Source: Bacteroidales bacterium UBA5536
Lineage (GTDB): Bacteria; Bacteroidota; Bacteroidia; Bacteroidales; F082
Reading direction: 5' to 3'
DNA: 64,000 bases
Assembly: GCA_002426795.1 (NCBI GenBank)
Contig: DINQ01000015.1
Location: 124,001-188,000, forward strand
Both the position numbers and the translations under genes were made by a program. Below are positions 31,997 to 41,508 of this stretch, piece after piece (position 1 is the stretch's first letter; every line of letters begins with the position of its first letter). Under the pieces are notes generated by a model. The model was not told where the DNA came from. It made no database searches and saw only the letters and a list, made by a program, of their open reading frames with translations.

Positions 31997-33265
31997 ATGT
32001 CAAAGCAAGTATTTTACATTTGTCTTATTTCTCTGTTTGCATGGATTTCCATTTCCGAAGTAAATGGCCAGAACCATGAAGTGTCAGGAACAGTTATCAC
32101 CTTGACCGGAGATTCTTTACACGGAATGATCGATCACGGTCAATGGGATTTCAACCCCAGGACAATCTCCTTTAAGCCCGAAGGGAAAAATGAATTCCAG
32201 ACCTTCAACCCACTTGATATCAACTCATTTGAAGTAAATGGCGAAAGTTATGTTGGCGCTGTGGTGCAAACGGAAATAAGTCCGCGCTTGACCAGCCAAC
32301 TGACCGATTTTCCGGAACTGCAATTCAACACAGATACGGTTTTCCTTCAGGAACTCGTTTCAGGCGATAAAAACCTGTTTTATTACAAAAACCAATTCGG
32401 ACAGGAAAACTTTTATGTTTTCCAAAACCAGACATTTGAGTGGCTTATTTATAAAAGGTATCTTCAAACCGAAAACGGCCAGCGTCGAATCATGGAAAAC
32501 AACAGGTATGTTGGTCAGCTGATCAATTACCTGAATGACTGTCCCGATATTCAGCAGAAAGCCGCAAAAGTGCGCTATTCGCGCAACAGCCTGCAAAACC
32601 TTCTGGATGCCTATTACCAATGCACGGGTGAACAGCCTGTTTACAGCGCGCAACAAACAAAGCTTAAAACCAATTTTGGCTTGCTTGGAGGCATGTCGTC
32701 CTATACATTGAATTTCAAAGGAGGTTCTTTCGACTACCTTTCAAAAGCAGATTTTTCCGGATCGGTACAACCCAGCCTGGGATTATTTTTAGAAATTGTC
32801 CTTCCCCGGAAACAGGAAAAGTGGTCTATCTACAACGACTTGCAGTTCAGGAAAATACAGATTAATGGAAATTACACAGAAGTAGTACACCAAAATCGCT
32901 TCACGCTTTATGAAACCGAAATCAGCTGTTCATACCTGACAATGAGCAATTTGATCCGCTACTATCTACCTTTTCAAAAAGTGAGGTTTTTTGTCAATGC
33001 AGGCATTTCGAATGGATATGCTGTGAGCAACACCAACAAAGTTCGCTCTACTTTGAGGTTTTTTGATACCACCCGTATTGAAGAAAAACCTGCGATGGAC
33101 GGCATTCGTAAATTCGAAACAGCATTGCTGGCCGGTGCGGGAATGAGCTATAGTAAGTTTTCATGCGAAATCAGATCGGCATTCGGAAACGGCATGTCGC
33201 CCTACAGCGGTATCAAATCGAATACGAGTTATATGTTTTTTCTGATTGGATACCAATTTCATTAA
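31997..33265 (+). CDS. Hypothetical outer-membrane beta-barrel protein
   Basis: 422 residues, signal peptide present (FYICLISLFAWISISEVNG). The first 200 residues form a soluble beta domain with VSGTVITLTGDSLHGMID and PRTISFKPEGK. The second half alternates as beta strands (about 235-422) with an aromatic terminal strand SYMFFLIGYQFH, as in barrels of the PorT/OmpW-like kind. I recognise no precise family. Transcribed from its own promoter. The next 570 bases carry no clear gene. Confidence 0.6.
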   Translation: MSKQVFYICLISLFAWISISEVNGQNHEVSGTVITLTGDSLHGMIDHGQWDFNPRTISFKPEGKNEFQTFNPLDINSFEVNGESYVGAVVQTEISPRLTSQLTDFPELQFNTDTVFLQELVSGDKNLFYYKNQFGQENFYVFQNQTFEWLIYKRYLQTENGQRRIMENNRYVGQLINYLNDCPDIQQKAAKVRYSRNSLQNLLDAYYQCTGEQPVYSAQQTKLKTNFGLLGGMSSYTLNFKGGSFDYLSKADFSGSVQPSLGLFLEIVLPRKQEKWSIYNDLQFRKIQINGNYTEVVHQNRFTLYETEISCSYLTMSNLIRYYLPFQKVRFFVNAGISNGYAVSNTNKVRSTLRFFDTTRIEEKPAMDGIRKFETALLAGAGMSYSKFSCEIRSAFGNGMSPYSGIKSNTSYMFFLIGYQFH

Positions 33266-33838
33266 TCTTTTGTTGATCCAATAGTTATTTATGTAATTCC
33301 ATTTATCTCCTATCACCTATTGATAATATTTGTAAAAAGCTGATTAATAGTTTTTTATTTACTGTTTGTAAGATATTTCGGAAGAATAATGCTGGTTCCA
33401 ACAGGAGCGAGCTGACTGTCTTTTGAATTTTCTACTCAGATGCCCTTACTCATTTTGTATTTTTACAAAAAACTCAAAACATGGAGCACGTTAAGCAGCC
33501 GCACGAACAAAACACAAAGTTGTAGAAACGTGTTAATCATAGCTTTAATTTTTTTCAACATGTAAGCGAAAGGCAATGAAATTGTTGGTTGTTGCTTCCT
33601 CAAACAACACTTCGAAATCAAATGTAAAGTCTAACAGACACGTTTCGACGAAACCTAAGAAATACTTCTTTTTGAGTTTTATTTTCACCCGTTTGAAGCA
33701 TAGGTTTGCGATGGTCAAGTGCCTTTATACAACCAAAAAATGGGGTTAAATAATTGAAAATAAGTAGAATTTGATTGTTTTTTAGCAATCAAAATCATGG
33801 GACAACAGGCCTAAAATCCAAACCGTTTCAAAGCTTTC
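33266..33838. other. Long AT-rich intergenic region without a clear gene
   Basis: About 570 bases. Only weak short frames are present, of which the best is on the minus strand at 33545-33688 (listed separately). I see no tRNA, terminator or repeat in it. It may include leader or tail sequences of the two flanking convergent genes, or a decayed gene. Confidence 0.5.
33545..33688 (-). CDS. Possible 47-residue small protein (GTG start) or relic
   Basis: On the minus strand, from a GTG at 33688 to TAA, or 57 residues from a TTG at 33718. The peptide is basic at its start (KIKLKKKYFLGF), then acidic and aromatic (CLLDFTFDFEVLFEEAT), ending RLHVEKN. It has no recognised family, no promoter, and lies in an AT-rich gap where such frames can occur by chance. 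Low confidence. Confidence 0.22.
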   Translation of the reverse strand: MKIKLKKKYFLGFVETCLLDFTFDFEVLFEEATTNNFIAFRLHVEKN

Positions 33839-34963
33839 TCAAATGAAAAGATCGGCTGCAATGCCATCGGCAAAAAATTTGCCTTGTTGGGTCAGAAAAA
33901 GTCGGTTAAGGTTGAGCACAAGTTTTTGGCTTTGCAGATAAGGTTGAGCCATTTTCTCGCAGTGTTCGCGGTAGTTTTTACCAAAAGCATTCTGTATTTG
34001 TTCCAGATCACAACCCCAGCTGGTGCGCAAGGAGGTCATCACATATTCGTCATATCGCTGGTCCAGTGTCAGTTCTTCCTTTTCGAAAACCGACTCGCTG
34101 ATACCAGCCATTTCGATGTAATTACTCAGGTTCGACACATTCCACTGGCGAGAGATGCCATTATACGAATGAGCAGAAGGGCCCAGACCAAGGTAATTGG
34201 CTCCCAGCCAATACAAACTGTTGTGTTTTGAATAATGACCCGGAAGTGCAAAATTGGAAATTTCGTAATGAATGAACCCTGCTTTTTCCATGCGATGCAT
34301 AAGCAATTCGAAATGGATGGCGCTCTGGTTTTCATCAACCGGTTTTAGCTTTCCCTTCCCAATTAAGTGAGCAAGTGGTGTGCGTGCTTCAACCGTGAGA
34401 GCATAGGCGGATAAATGTTTAATGCCTGTCGAGAGAAAAAAGTCGATGTTTGAGAGCCACTTTTCTTCGGTCAAGGTAGGAATGCCGTAAATCAGGTCGA
34501 TGGTCAGTTTTTCGAAACCGGCAGCATAGGCATCGGCAATGACGGCCTTGGCGTGCGTGGCGTTATGAACGCGGTTGAGGTATAGAAGGTCATCATCATA
34601 AAAGCTTTGAATGCCTATGCTCAGGCGGTTAACACCGACTGTCCGAAAAGCATCAAGCTTTTCTTTTGTCAGATCGTCAGGATTGCCTTCGAGTGTGATT
34701 TCAACATCGGGATCAATGTTATATGTCGATTTGAGGCTGTTGAGGATTGTTGCGATTTCATCGGCCATCAGCATCGAAGGCGTGCCTCCCCCAAAATAAA
34801 TAGTTTGCACGTTTTCATCGGCGAGGTATGACTTTTGCGAAGTGATTTCAAGTTGAAGAGCGTCCAGAAAAGCCTTTCGGTTCTTTTGCGAAGCCACTGA
34901 AAAGAAATTGCAATAATGGCATTTCTGCCTGCAAAATGGAATATGAAGATAAATTCCGGCCAT
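33839..34963 (-). CDS. hemW: HemW-type radical SAM coproporphyrinogen III oxidase-like protein
   Basis: 374 residues. The radical SAM cluster motif CRQKCHYCNF (CxxxCxxC) follows IYLHIPF at the very N-terminus, then FGGGTPSML (GGGTPS), the SAM-binding GNPDD motif, GVNRLSIGIQSFYDDDL and ISNFALPGHYSKHN. HemW is a haem chaperone related to HemN but lacks the extra N-terminal Cys/tyrosine features of true HemN. The frame extends 9 codons upstream (MFSWVENKL); I use the ATG at 34963 (MAGIYLHIPFC) where HemW proteins normally begin. Confidence 0.92.
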   Translation of the reverse strand: MAGIYLHIPFCRQKCHYCNFFSVASQKNRKAFLDALQLEITSQKSYLADENVQTIYFGGGTPSMLMADEIATILNSLKSTYNIDPDVEITLEGNPDDLTKEKLDAFRTVGVNRLSIGIQSFYDDDLLYLNRVHNATHAKAVIADAYAAGFEKLTIDLIYGIPTLTEEKWLSNIDFFLSTGIKHLSAYALTVEARTPLAHLIGKGKLKPVDENQSAIHFELLMHRMEKAGFIHYEISNFALPGHYSKHNSLYWLGANYLGLGPSAHSYNGISRQWNVSNLSNYIEMAGISESVFEKEELTLDQRYDEYVMTSLRTSWGCDLEQIQNAFGKNYREHCEKMAQPYLQSQKLVLNLNRLFLTQQGKFFADGIAADLFI

Positions 34964-35126
34964 AAGTTTATTTTCGACCCAACTGAACATTAACGTCGGG
35001 AATTTTGTTTAATGTTTCGGGAATATAATTACACAATCTTTGAACAAAAATTCTGCCTGGCTGTTTTTTCAGTTCAAAAAATGATTTAAAGCAATATTAC
35101 ACTAAACTAATTTAAAATCTGAATTT

Positions 35127-35711
35127 ATGAAAAAAACACTTTTCTCTCTGGCTGCAATCTTGTTTGCAACGCTTGGTTTTTCGCAAAATACCGAATGGAA
35201 AATTGACAATGCTCACTCCAACGTAACTTTTGAAATTTCGCACATGGTTGTTTCTTCAGTAACCGGAAAGTTTCAAAGTTTTGAAGGCACCATTAAATCC
35301 GACAAAGATGATTTTACCGATGTAAGTGTCAACTTTACCATTGACGCAGCGTCTGTTAACACCAACAACGAAAAGCGTGATAATCACCTGCGCGATGCCG
35401 ATTTTTTTGATGTAGCCAAATATCCCACCATCGAATTCAAAGGCAAGAAACTCGAAAAAATGAGTGGTAACAAGTACAAAATTACAGGCGATTTGACCAT
35501 GCATGGCGTAACCAAAGAAGTTGAAATGGATGTGCGCTACAACGGCATGGTAAAAGACCCATGGGGAAACACCCGCGCCGGATTCAAAGTAAGTGGCGAA
35601 TTGAATCGCACCGATTATGGTTTGGTGTATAACTCAACCCTCGAAGCTGGCGGATTGCTTATTGGTGAAACCGTTGATATCAACGTAAACCTTGAATTGA
35701 TTAAACAGTAA
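35127..35711 (+). CDS. YceI-like periplasmic lipid-binding protein
   Basis: 194 residues, signal peptide (LFSLAAILFATLGFSQ). The YceI domain is recognised from AHSNVTFEISHMVVSSVTGKF, VNTNNEKRDNHLRDADFFDV, YPTIEFKGKK, ITGDLTMHGVTKEVEMDV and the terminal DINVNLELIKQ. YceI proteins form an extended beta-barrel that binds isoprenoid lipids, possibly quinones. It is transcribed alone and followed by a terminator. Confidence 0.94.
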   Translation: MKKTLFSLAAILFATLGFSQNTEWKIDNAHSNVTFEISHMVVSSVTGKFQSFEGTIKSDKDDFTDVSVNFTIDAASVNTNNEKRDNHLRDADFFDVAKYPTIEFKGKKLEKMSGNKYKITGDLTMHGVTKEVEMDVRYNGMVKDPWGNTRAGFKVSGELNRTDYGLVYNSTLEAGGLLIGETVDINVNLELIKQ

Positions 35712-35742
35712 GATTACTTATTATAGTGATTATAATTGGTCG

Positions 35743-35772
35743 AAATGCAGGATGAAAGTCCTGCATTTTTTT
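35743..35772. terminator. Bidirectional rho-independent terminator
   Basis: AAATGCAGGA and TCCTGCATTT form a perfect 10-base stem with a 6-base loop and an adjoining T run, between convergent genes ending at 35711 and 35785. Confidence 0.9.
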
Positions 35773-35784
35773 GTTACAGGAAGT

Positions 35785-37299
35785 CTAATTGTTTCTTTTC
35801 TTCAGTATGATTCGGAAGGTGGTTCCCTCATTAACAACTGACGACTTCACAAATATTTTCCCTTTGTGGTATTCTTTGATGATGCGTTTTGCGAGTGACA
35901 AACCGAGTCCCCAACCTCTTTTTTTGCTGGTATAACCGGGATTGAAAACCTGTTTGAAGACTGATTTTGGCATACCTTTTCCGGTATCGCTCACGTCAAT
36001 CAGCAGGTGGTCCGATTCGTTCAGCAACTGCACTGTAATTTTCCCGTGGCCGCTCATGGCATCCATGGCGTTTTTGCAAAGGTTTTCGATCACCCACCTG
36101 AAAAGCGAGGCATTGAGCGGAATAATCAGGTCGAGATTTGGAGGCGCTTCAAAAACATACTCAATTTTGCGTGAGCTGCGTATGCGCAGGTAATCGATGG
36201 TTTCTTCGAGCAGGGCTATGATGTTGGTGGGCTCAAGCACCGGTGGTGAACCTATCTTAGAAAAACGCTCGGTGATGGTTTCGAGTCGTTCGATGTCTTT
36301 TTCCATTTCTTCAACGCCTTCAACTGGCTCCGGGCGCATCTTGAGCAGTTCAATCCAGGCCATGAGCGACGACAAAGGCGTACCAATCTGGTGTGCTGTT
36401 TCCTTGGCCATACCAGCCCAAACCTGGTTTTGTTCCGATCGGCGTGCATAGCTGAACAGCAAATAGGCAATCACCAAAAACAAGGCGATAATGATAATCT
36501 GTAGCAGCGGAAAAAACTGCATCTGTGTAAGCAAATCGGAACTTCGGTAAAAAATAAAGGTCTTGCCAAAATCGAGAAAATCAACTTCAATAGGCTTGTT
36601 TTCCGATTCCATAATGGAGATCTGCTGCAGCACAAAAAGACTGTCGTCGATGCGGCTGGCCGGCAAATTCCCATATTGCAGCACGTTACGTTTTGTGCTG
36701 TCGGTGATGATAACAGGCACACTCACCGCATTGATGGCTACCTCCGTCAGGAATGAGCTGACCAGGTCGTCGAGTACCGACTTTAACTCGCTGTAAATCA
36801 ACGATTCCTTATAATACAAATATTCCTTTTTTCTGGGTCCAAGAGGAATCACAATGGGTTCGTAAATCGTATATTCTTTCAGCAAGGCTCCGCCAATGCT
36901 GTCGATATCCTGCTGGCCAAGAGGCAGGTTTACGGCCATTTTCACATGGTTTTGGTCGTCAGCAATGATGACCGGAATGCTCGTATTGTTTCGGATAATT
37001 TCCAGGTAAAAATTCAGGTTTTCGTTGGGTGAATCTGCCAGTAGCCGGCGGTAGGCAGTAGCTAACAATTCGACGCGTTTGCGCTCTTCCTTGCGCACTT
37101 CCTTGAAAAAGGCTTCCGTATAATTCATCAGGCTGGCTCGCTGCTGTATGGCATCGGCCCAAACTTTTATCTGGGTACGTTCCTGTTCGGCAAATCGGTT
37201 TACAAGGAGGTTTGTATAGTAAATTGAAGCGCTGATGATGATGAGCGCAACCACTGCAAGCAGGATTTTCCAGCGTTTCTTTTGGGCGTAAAGGTTCAC
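35785..37299 (-). CDS. Membrane sensor histidine kinase
   Basis: 504 residues from a GTG start (MNLYAQKKRWKILLAVV) that matches how close relatives begin; the frame is open 38 codons further up but has no good start. Two membrane helices (about 12-30 and 290-310) bracket a large periplasmic or extracellular domain with long helices (ERTQIKVWADAIQQRASLMN). The HisKA His is in KETAHQIGTPLSSLM; the ATPase part has NLCKNAMDAM (N), VSDTGKGM (G1) and GWGLGLSLAKRI (G2). Signal and cognate response regulator are unknown. Confidence 0.9.
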   Translation of the reverse strand: MNLYAQKKRWKILLAVVALIIISASIYYTNLLVNRFAEQERTQIKVWADAIQQRASLMNYTEAFFKEVRKEERKRVELLATAYRRLLADSPNENLNFYLEIIRNNTSIPVIIADDQNHVKMAVNLPLGQQDIDSIGGALLKEYTIYEPIVIPLGPRKKEYLYYKESLIYSELKSVLDDLVSSFLTEVAINAVSVPVIITDSTKRNVLQYGNLPASRIDDSLFVLQQISIMESENKPIEVDFLDFGKTFIFYRSSDLLTQMQFFPLLQIIIIALFLVIAYLLFSYARRSEQNQVWAGMAKETAHQIGTPLSSLMAWIELLKMRPEPVEGVEEMEKDIERLETITERFSKIGSPPVLEPTNIIALLEETIDYLRIRSSRKIEYVFEAPPNLDLIIPLNASLFRWVIENLCKNAMDAMSGHGKITVQLLNESDHLLIDVSDTGKGMPKSVFKQVFNPGYTSKKRGWGLGLSLAKRIIKEYHKGKIFVKSSVVNEGTTFRIILKKRNN

Positions 37300-37445
37300 A
37301 AGCCAGATGATTTTCTGTTGAACGTAACTATCGCCTGTAAAAGTATACAATATCAACGAAAGCCCTTCATTTGTGCATGGCGTTTTCGCAAGGACAAAAC
37401 AAACTTCTCTCAATTCTGTTAATGGGCTGTGGATTCAGTGGTGGA

Positions 37446-37480
37446 TTTGATGCAGTGAAATAAGTTTTTTTTTACATTTG
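37446..37480 (+). promoter_or_regulatory. Candidate promoter for the S9 peptidase gene
   Basis: TTTG (37446-37449), 23 bases, then TACATTTG (37473-37480). The spacing is slightly longer than preferred. It lies 56 bases before the ATG at 37537 and supports that start over a TTG at 37510. Confidence 0.4.
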
Positions 37481-37536
37481 CTGCACCTCACACAGCACAC
37501 AGCATTTTTTTGCATTACCAACTTAATTATTACCTT

Positions 37537-39438
37537 ATGAACAATTTTCCAAAAAGAAAAGCACTTGCAATTGGTTTGGTGCTGATTATGAGTATGTTTA
37601 ACAATTTAATGTTTGCCGCTATGCCGGAATTAATTCCCCTGGAGGATTTCTTTAAAAATCCCGAACGCAGTTCTTACAACATCAGTCCCGACGGGAAATA
37701 CATCTCGTTTATGGCTCCTTACGAAAGCCGGATGAATATTTTTGTTCAAAAAGCTGGAAGTGAAAAAGTTACCCGGCTTACTTCAGAAACCGACCGCGAT
37801 ATTTCAGGTTATTTCTGGGCCAACAACAAAAGGATTCTTTTTTTGAAAGACAATGGAGGCGATGAAAATTTTGCACTTTATGGTGTCGACATGGATGGTA
37901 AAAACCTCAAATGTCTCACTTGTTTCGAGAACGTGCGCACCCAAATTATCGACGACCTCGAAGATCAGCCCGATGAGGTGATAATTGGTCTTAACAAACG
38001 CAATGCCATGGTTTTTGATCCGTACAGGTTGAACATCAAAACAGGTGATATGGTGATGCTGGCCGAAAATCCAGGCAACATTCAGGGTTGGATGACCGAC
38101 CACGAAGGCAAACTGCGCGTGGCTATAGCCATTGTTGATGGCGTAAACACCCAACTTTTATACCGCGACACGGAGGACCAGGAGTTTAAGCCTATCCTGA
38201 CGACCAACTTCAAAGAGTCGATGAGCCCTGAGTTTTTCACTTTCGACAACAAACGACTTTTTGCCACCTCCAACATTGGACGCGACAAATCAGCAGCCAT
38301 CATTTTCGATCCTGCCACGGCTACCGAAACAGAAGTTTTATACGAAAATGACGACTATGATGTGTCGGGCATCAGCTATTCGCGCAAGCGTAAAGTCATC
38401 ACGGCTGCCAGTTATACTTCATGGAAACGCGAGAGACATTTCTTCGACGAAACCACACAGAAGATGTTTGAACGCATTGAAAATGAGCTAAAAGGATATG
38501 AAGTTGCCATCACAGCTTCTGATAAAGCCGAAGAAAAATACATCATCCGTACCTACAGCGACCGCTCAATGGGCGCGTATTATCTGTATGATCTGAAAAA
38601 AGACAAGATCACCAAAATCCAGGATGTGAGCCCATGGCTCGACGAAACAAAGATGGCTGAGGTAAAACCGATCGAATACCGCTCACGCGATGGCAAAACT
38701 ATTCATGGCTACCTGACCATCCCCAAAGGAATGGAAGCTTCAAACTTGCCTGTTGTGGTCAATCCGCATGGCGGACCCTGGGCGCGCGACAACTGGGGTT
38801 TCAATCCTGAAGTACAGTTTTTAGCCAATCGTGGCTATGCTGTTTTGCAGATGAATTTCCGCGGGTCAACCGGTTATGGCCGCTCGTTTTTAGAAGCAAG
38901 CTTCAAGCAGTGGGGTTTGGCCATGCAAAACGACATCACTGATGGCGTGTACTGGCTGATCGAAAAAGGGATTGCCGATCAGGACAAAGTGGCTATTTAT
39001 GGTGCCAGCTATGGTGGTTACGCAACGCTTCAGGGTTTGGTTGTTACACCAACTTTATATGCAGCAGGCGTTGATTATGTGGGTGTTTCAAACCTGTTTA
39101 CTTTTATGCAGACCATTCCGCCTTACTGGAAACCCATGCTCGACATGATGTACGAAATGGTTGGAAATCCCGAATCGGATAAGGCGCAGTTTGAAGCCAC
39201 CTCACCGGCCCTGAATGCGCACCGGATCATGGCTCCTTTGTTTGTAGCACAAGGCGCCAACGACCCACGTGTGAATATTGCCGAATCGGATCAGATTGTG
39301 GCGGCCATGAAAGAGCGCGGCGTTGAGGTAGAATACATGGTCAAAGACAACGAAGGTCACGGCTTTCGCAACGAAGAAAACCGCTTTGACTTTTATCGGG
39401 CCATGGAAAAGTTCCTGGCAAAACACTTGAAGAACTAA
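37537..39438 (+). CDS. S9 family prolyl oligopeptidase-type exopeptidase
   Basis: 633 residues from ATG 37537 (a TTG start at 37510 is possible). Signal peptide (LAIGLVLIMSMFNNLMFA). N-terminal beta-propeller (about 40-380), then an alpha/beta-hydrolase with catalytic Ser in YGASYGGYATLQ, Asp in GANDPRVNIAES and His in NEGHGFRNEENR. It resembles DPP V/acylaminoacyl peptidase group (S9C). It probably works in the periplasm, releasing dipeptides or acyl-amino acids from peptides, fitting the peptide-utilisation role of the S46 genes. A terminator follows. Confidence 0.93.
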   Translation: MNNFPKRKALAIGLVLIMSMFNNLMFAAMPELIPLEDFFKNPERSSYNISPDGKYISFMAPYESRMNIFVQKAGSEKVTRLTSETDRDISGYFWANNKRILFLKDNGGDENFALYGVDMDGKNLKCLTCFENVRTQIIDDLEDQPDEVIIGLNKRNAMVFDPYRLNIKTGDMVMLAENPGNIQGWMTDHEGKLRVAIAIVDGVNTQLLYRDTEDQEFKPILTTNFKESMSPEFFTFDNKRLFATSNIGRDKSAAIIFDPATATETEVLYENDDYDVSGISYSRKRKVITAASYTSWKRERHFFDETTQKMFERIENELKGYEVAITASDKAEEKYIIRTYSDRSMGAYYLYDLKKDKITKIQDVSPWLDETKMAEVKPIEYRSRDGKTIHGYLTIPKGMEASNLPVVVNPHGGPWARDNWGFNPEVQFLANRGYAVLQMNFRGSTGYGRSFLEASFKQWGLAMQNDITDGVYWLIEKGIADQDKVAIYGASYGGYATLQGLVVTPTLYAAGVDYVGVSNLFTFMQTIPPYWKPMLDMMYEMVGNPESDKAQFEATSPALNAHRIMAPLFVAQGANDPRVNIAESDQIVAAMKERGVEVEYMVKDNEGHGFRNEENRFDFYRAMEKFLAKHLKN

Positions 39439-39455
39439 CACGAATTATCTTAAAA

Positions 39456-39493
39456 AAAATCGCCTCATCTGGTTTTCCGGATGAGGCGATTTT
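39456..39493. terminator. Bidirectional rho-independent terminator
   Basis: AAAATCGCCTCATC and GATGAGGCGATTTT form a perfect 14-base stem between convergent genes ending at 39438 and 39505. Confidence 0.92.
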
Positions 39494-39504
39494 CGTTTTA
39501 ACCC

Positions 39505-40446
39505 TTATTGCTGCGGATGTTTCGCAAGCACTTCAATGGCCTTCACTTTGTCTTTTTCCAGTTGTTCTCGCAAGGCTTGCAGGTTTTCAAACTTATGCTC
39601 ATCGCGGATGCGATCGATAAAGCTGATGCAGATTTCCTCGCCATATATTTCCTGGTCAAAATTGAAAATATGAACCTCAACGGTCAATTCCCCATTGGCA
39701 ACCGTTGGCCGGTAACCGATGTTTCCCATGCCATCATAGGTTTCACCATTCAGATCGACCCGACAGGCATAAACACCGCCGGCAGTGATGAGCTTGTATT
39801 CATTCGGCGTTTCGATATTGGCTGTTGGAAAACCTATCGTACGACCTACTTCGTTGCCATGTACCACTTTTCCGCAGATGGCGTAATGATAACCTAACAG
39901 CTTGTTTGCTTTGAGTACATCGCCGGCCTCAAGGGCTTTTCTGATTTTTGTTGAGCTAACGGCAATGTTTTCAACATCCTGAGCACCAACACGTTCTACC
40001 TTGAAGTTGAAACGCTGCCCAAGATCATATAGCAATTTGAAATCGCCGATGCGGTTTTTGCCGAAATGATGGTCATAGCCAACAATGAGTTTTGCTGGTT
40101 TGATCTTTTCAACAATATATTCTTTGATAAAATTTTCGGAGCTGGTGCGAGAAAACTCTTTGGTAAACTCGATGATAATCAGGTTATCAATGCCAATTTG
40201 CTCAAGCCGCTGTATCTTTTTGTCCTGATTGCTGATAAACCGCAAACCCGAACTATCGATGTGTAAAACGATGCGTGGATGCGGATAAAATGTGACAACA
40301 ACAGTTTCACCATTGATTTCGCGGGCATCGGCAATCATTTTTTTCAGAATAGCCTGATGCCCCAGGTGCACGCCATCAAAGGTACCAATGGTGACGATGG
40401 CGTTTTCAACAGCGACAAAATCGTTTATATTGCGGTATATTTTCAC
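39505..40446 (-). CDS. ribF: Bifunctional riboflavin kinase / FAD synthetase RibF
   Basis: 313 residues. It turns riboflavin into FMN and FAD. The adenylyltransferase part has VTIGTFDGVHLGHQAIL (nucleotidyl-transferase HxGH), VVTFYPHPRIVLH and VSSTKIRKALEAGDV; the kinase part has GRTIGFPTANIE and VEVHIFNFDQEIYGEEI. No ATG is near; a TTG at 40470 and a GTG at 40446 (MKIYRNINDF) are the choices. I use the GTG, because family members begin there and it lies 4 bases after the stop of asd. Confidence 0.93.
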   Translation of the reverse strand: MKIYRNINDFVAVENAIVTIGTFDGVHLGHQAILKKMIADAREINGETVVVTFYPHPRIVLHIDSSGLRFISNQDKKIQRLEQIGIDNLIIIEFTKEFSRTSSENFIKEYIVEKIKPAKLIVGYDHHFGKNRIGDFKLLYDLGQRFNFKVERVGAQDVENIAVSSTKIRKALEAGDVLKANKLLGYHYAICGKVVHGNEVGRTIGFPTANIETPNEYKLITAGGVYACRVDLNGETYDGMGNIGYRPTVANGELTVEVHIFNFDQEIYGEEICISFIDRIRDEHKFENLQALREQLEKDKVKAIEVLAKHPQQ

Positions 40447-40450
40447 GTGA

Positions 40451-41443
40451 TCAAATAAAATTTCGTTCAATTAAATACTGAGCAATCTGCACAGCGTTTG
40501 TGGCCGCCCCTTTGCGCAAATTGTCAGCTACAATCCACATATTCAGTCCATTCGTAATACTAAAATCGCGCCTGATGCGTCCAACAAAAACCTCATCGCG
40601 GTCTTCGGCTATAACCGGCATCGGATAAAGATTTTCAGAAGGATCATCCACCACAACCAAACCGGGTGTATTTCTCAAGATTTCGTAAACAGCCTCAATG
40701 GTGAAATTGTTTTCAAATTCAATATTTACCGACTCGGAATGCCCACCAGTAACCGGTACTCTGACCACTGTTGATGTAATGGCGATTTCGGGTGCCGACA
40801 TGATTTTTCGGGTTTCGAAAAGCAGTTTCTGTTCTTCTGAAGTGTAGCCCGTTTCATCAAAATCGCCTCCATGCGGAATAATATTCCGGTGAATCGGATG
40901 TGGATATGCCGGTTTTTCGACCAGTATTCCGTTTTGCTCCAGGTTAAGTTGATCGATGCCTTTCACACCACTTCCGCTGACCGATTGGTAAGTAGAGATC
41001 ACCAACCTTTTAATTTTGAATGCTTTGTGCAAAGGGTTGATGGCCGCCACCAACTGAATGGTGGAACAATTGGGGTTGGCGATGATATGGTTTTGGCCGG
41101 TAATGGCAGTTGCATTTACTTCGGGAACCACCAGGGGCACCTTTGTGTCTTTGCGCCAGGCTGAGCTGTTGTCAATAACACGCGTGCCAGCAGCAGCAAA
41201 TTTTGGTGCCCATTCCAGTGATGCTGCAGCACCTGCCGAAAAGAGGGCGATATTGGGTTTCAGGTCCAGAGCCTCTTGCATGGAGACCACCGGATAGGAT
41301 GTATTGCCAATGGTTTGCTGTTTTCCAACAGATCTTTCTGTAGCAGCTAAAATCAGCTCCTCAAACGAAACATGCTGTTCGTCAAGAACCTGAAGCATTT
41401 TATTTCCCACCAAACCAGTTGACCCGATAACAGCAATTTTCAT
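40451..41443 (-). CDS. asd: Aspartate-semialdehyde dehydrogenase
   Basis: 330 residues. Reduces aspartyl phosphate to aspartate semialdehyde for lysine, diaminopimelate, threonine and methionine. Motifs: VIGSTGLVGNKMLQVL (NADPH), SAGAAASLEWAPKFA, the active-site Cys in NPNCSTIQLVAAI, GSGVKGIDQL and RVPVTGGHSESVNIEF with the catalytic His. The stop is 4 bases before the ribF GTG, so asd and ribF are one operon. Confidence 0.96.
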   Translation of the reverse strand: MKIAVIGSTGLVGNKMLQVLDEQHVSFEELILAATERSVGKQQTIGNTSYPVVSMQEALDLKPNIALFSAGAAASLEWAPKFAAAGTRVIDNSSAWRKDTKVPLVVPEVNATAITGQNHIIANPNCSTIQLVAAINPLHKAFKIKRLVISTYQSVSGSGVKGIDQLNLEQNGILVEKPAYPHPIHRNIIPHGGDFDETGYTSEEQKLLFETRKIMSAPEIAITSTVVRVPVTGGHSESVNIEFENNFTIEAVYEILRNTPGLVVVDDPSENLYPMPVIAEDRDEVFVGRIRRDFSITNGLNMWIVADNLRKGAATNAVQIAQYLIERNFI

Positions 41444-41508
41444 GGATTTTTTCGATAAAAAAATTATACATTTACACAGCGGACATCAAGCTGCAAAAAT
41501 ATAAAATA

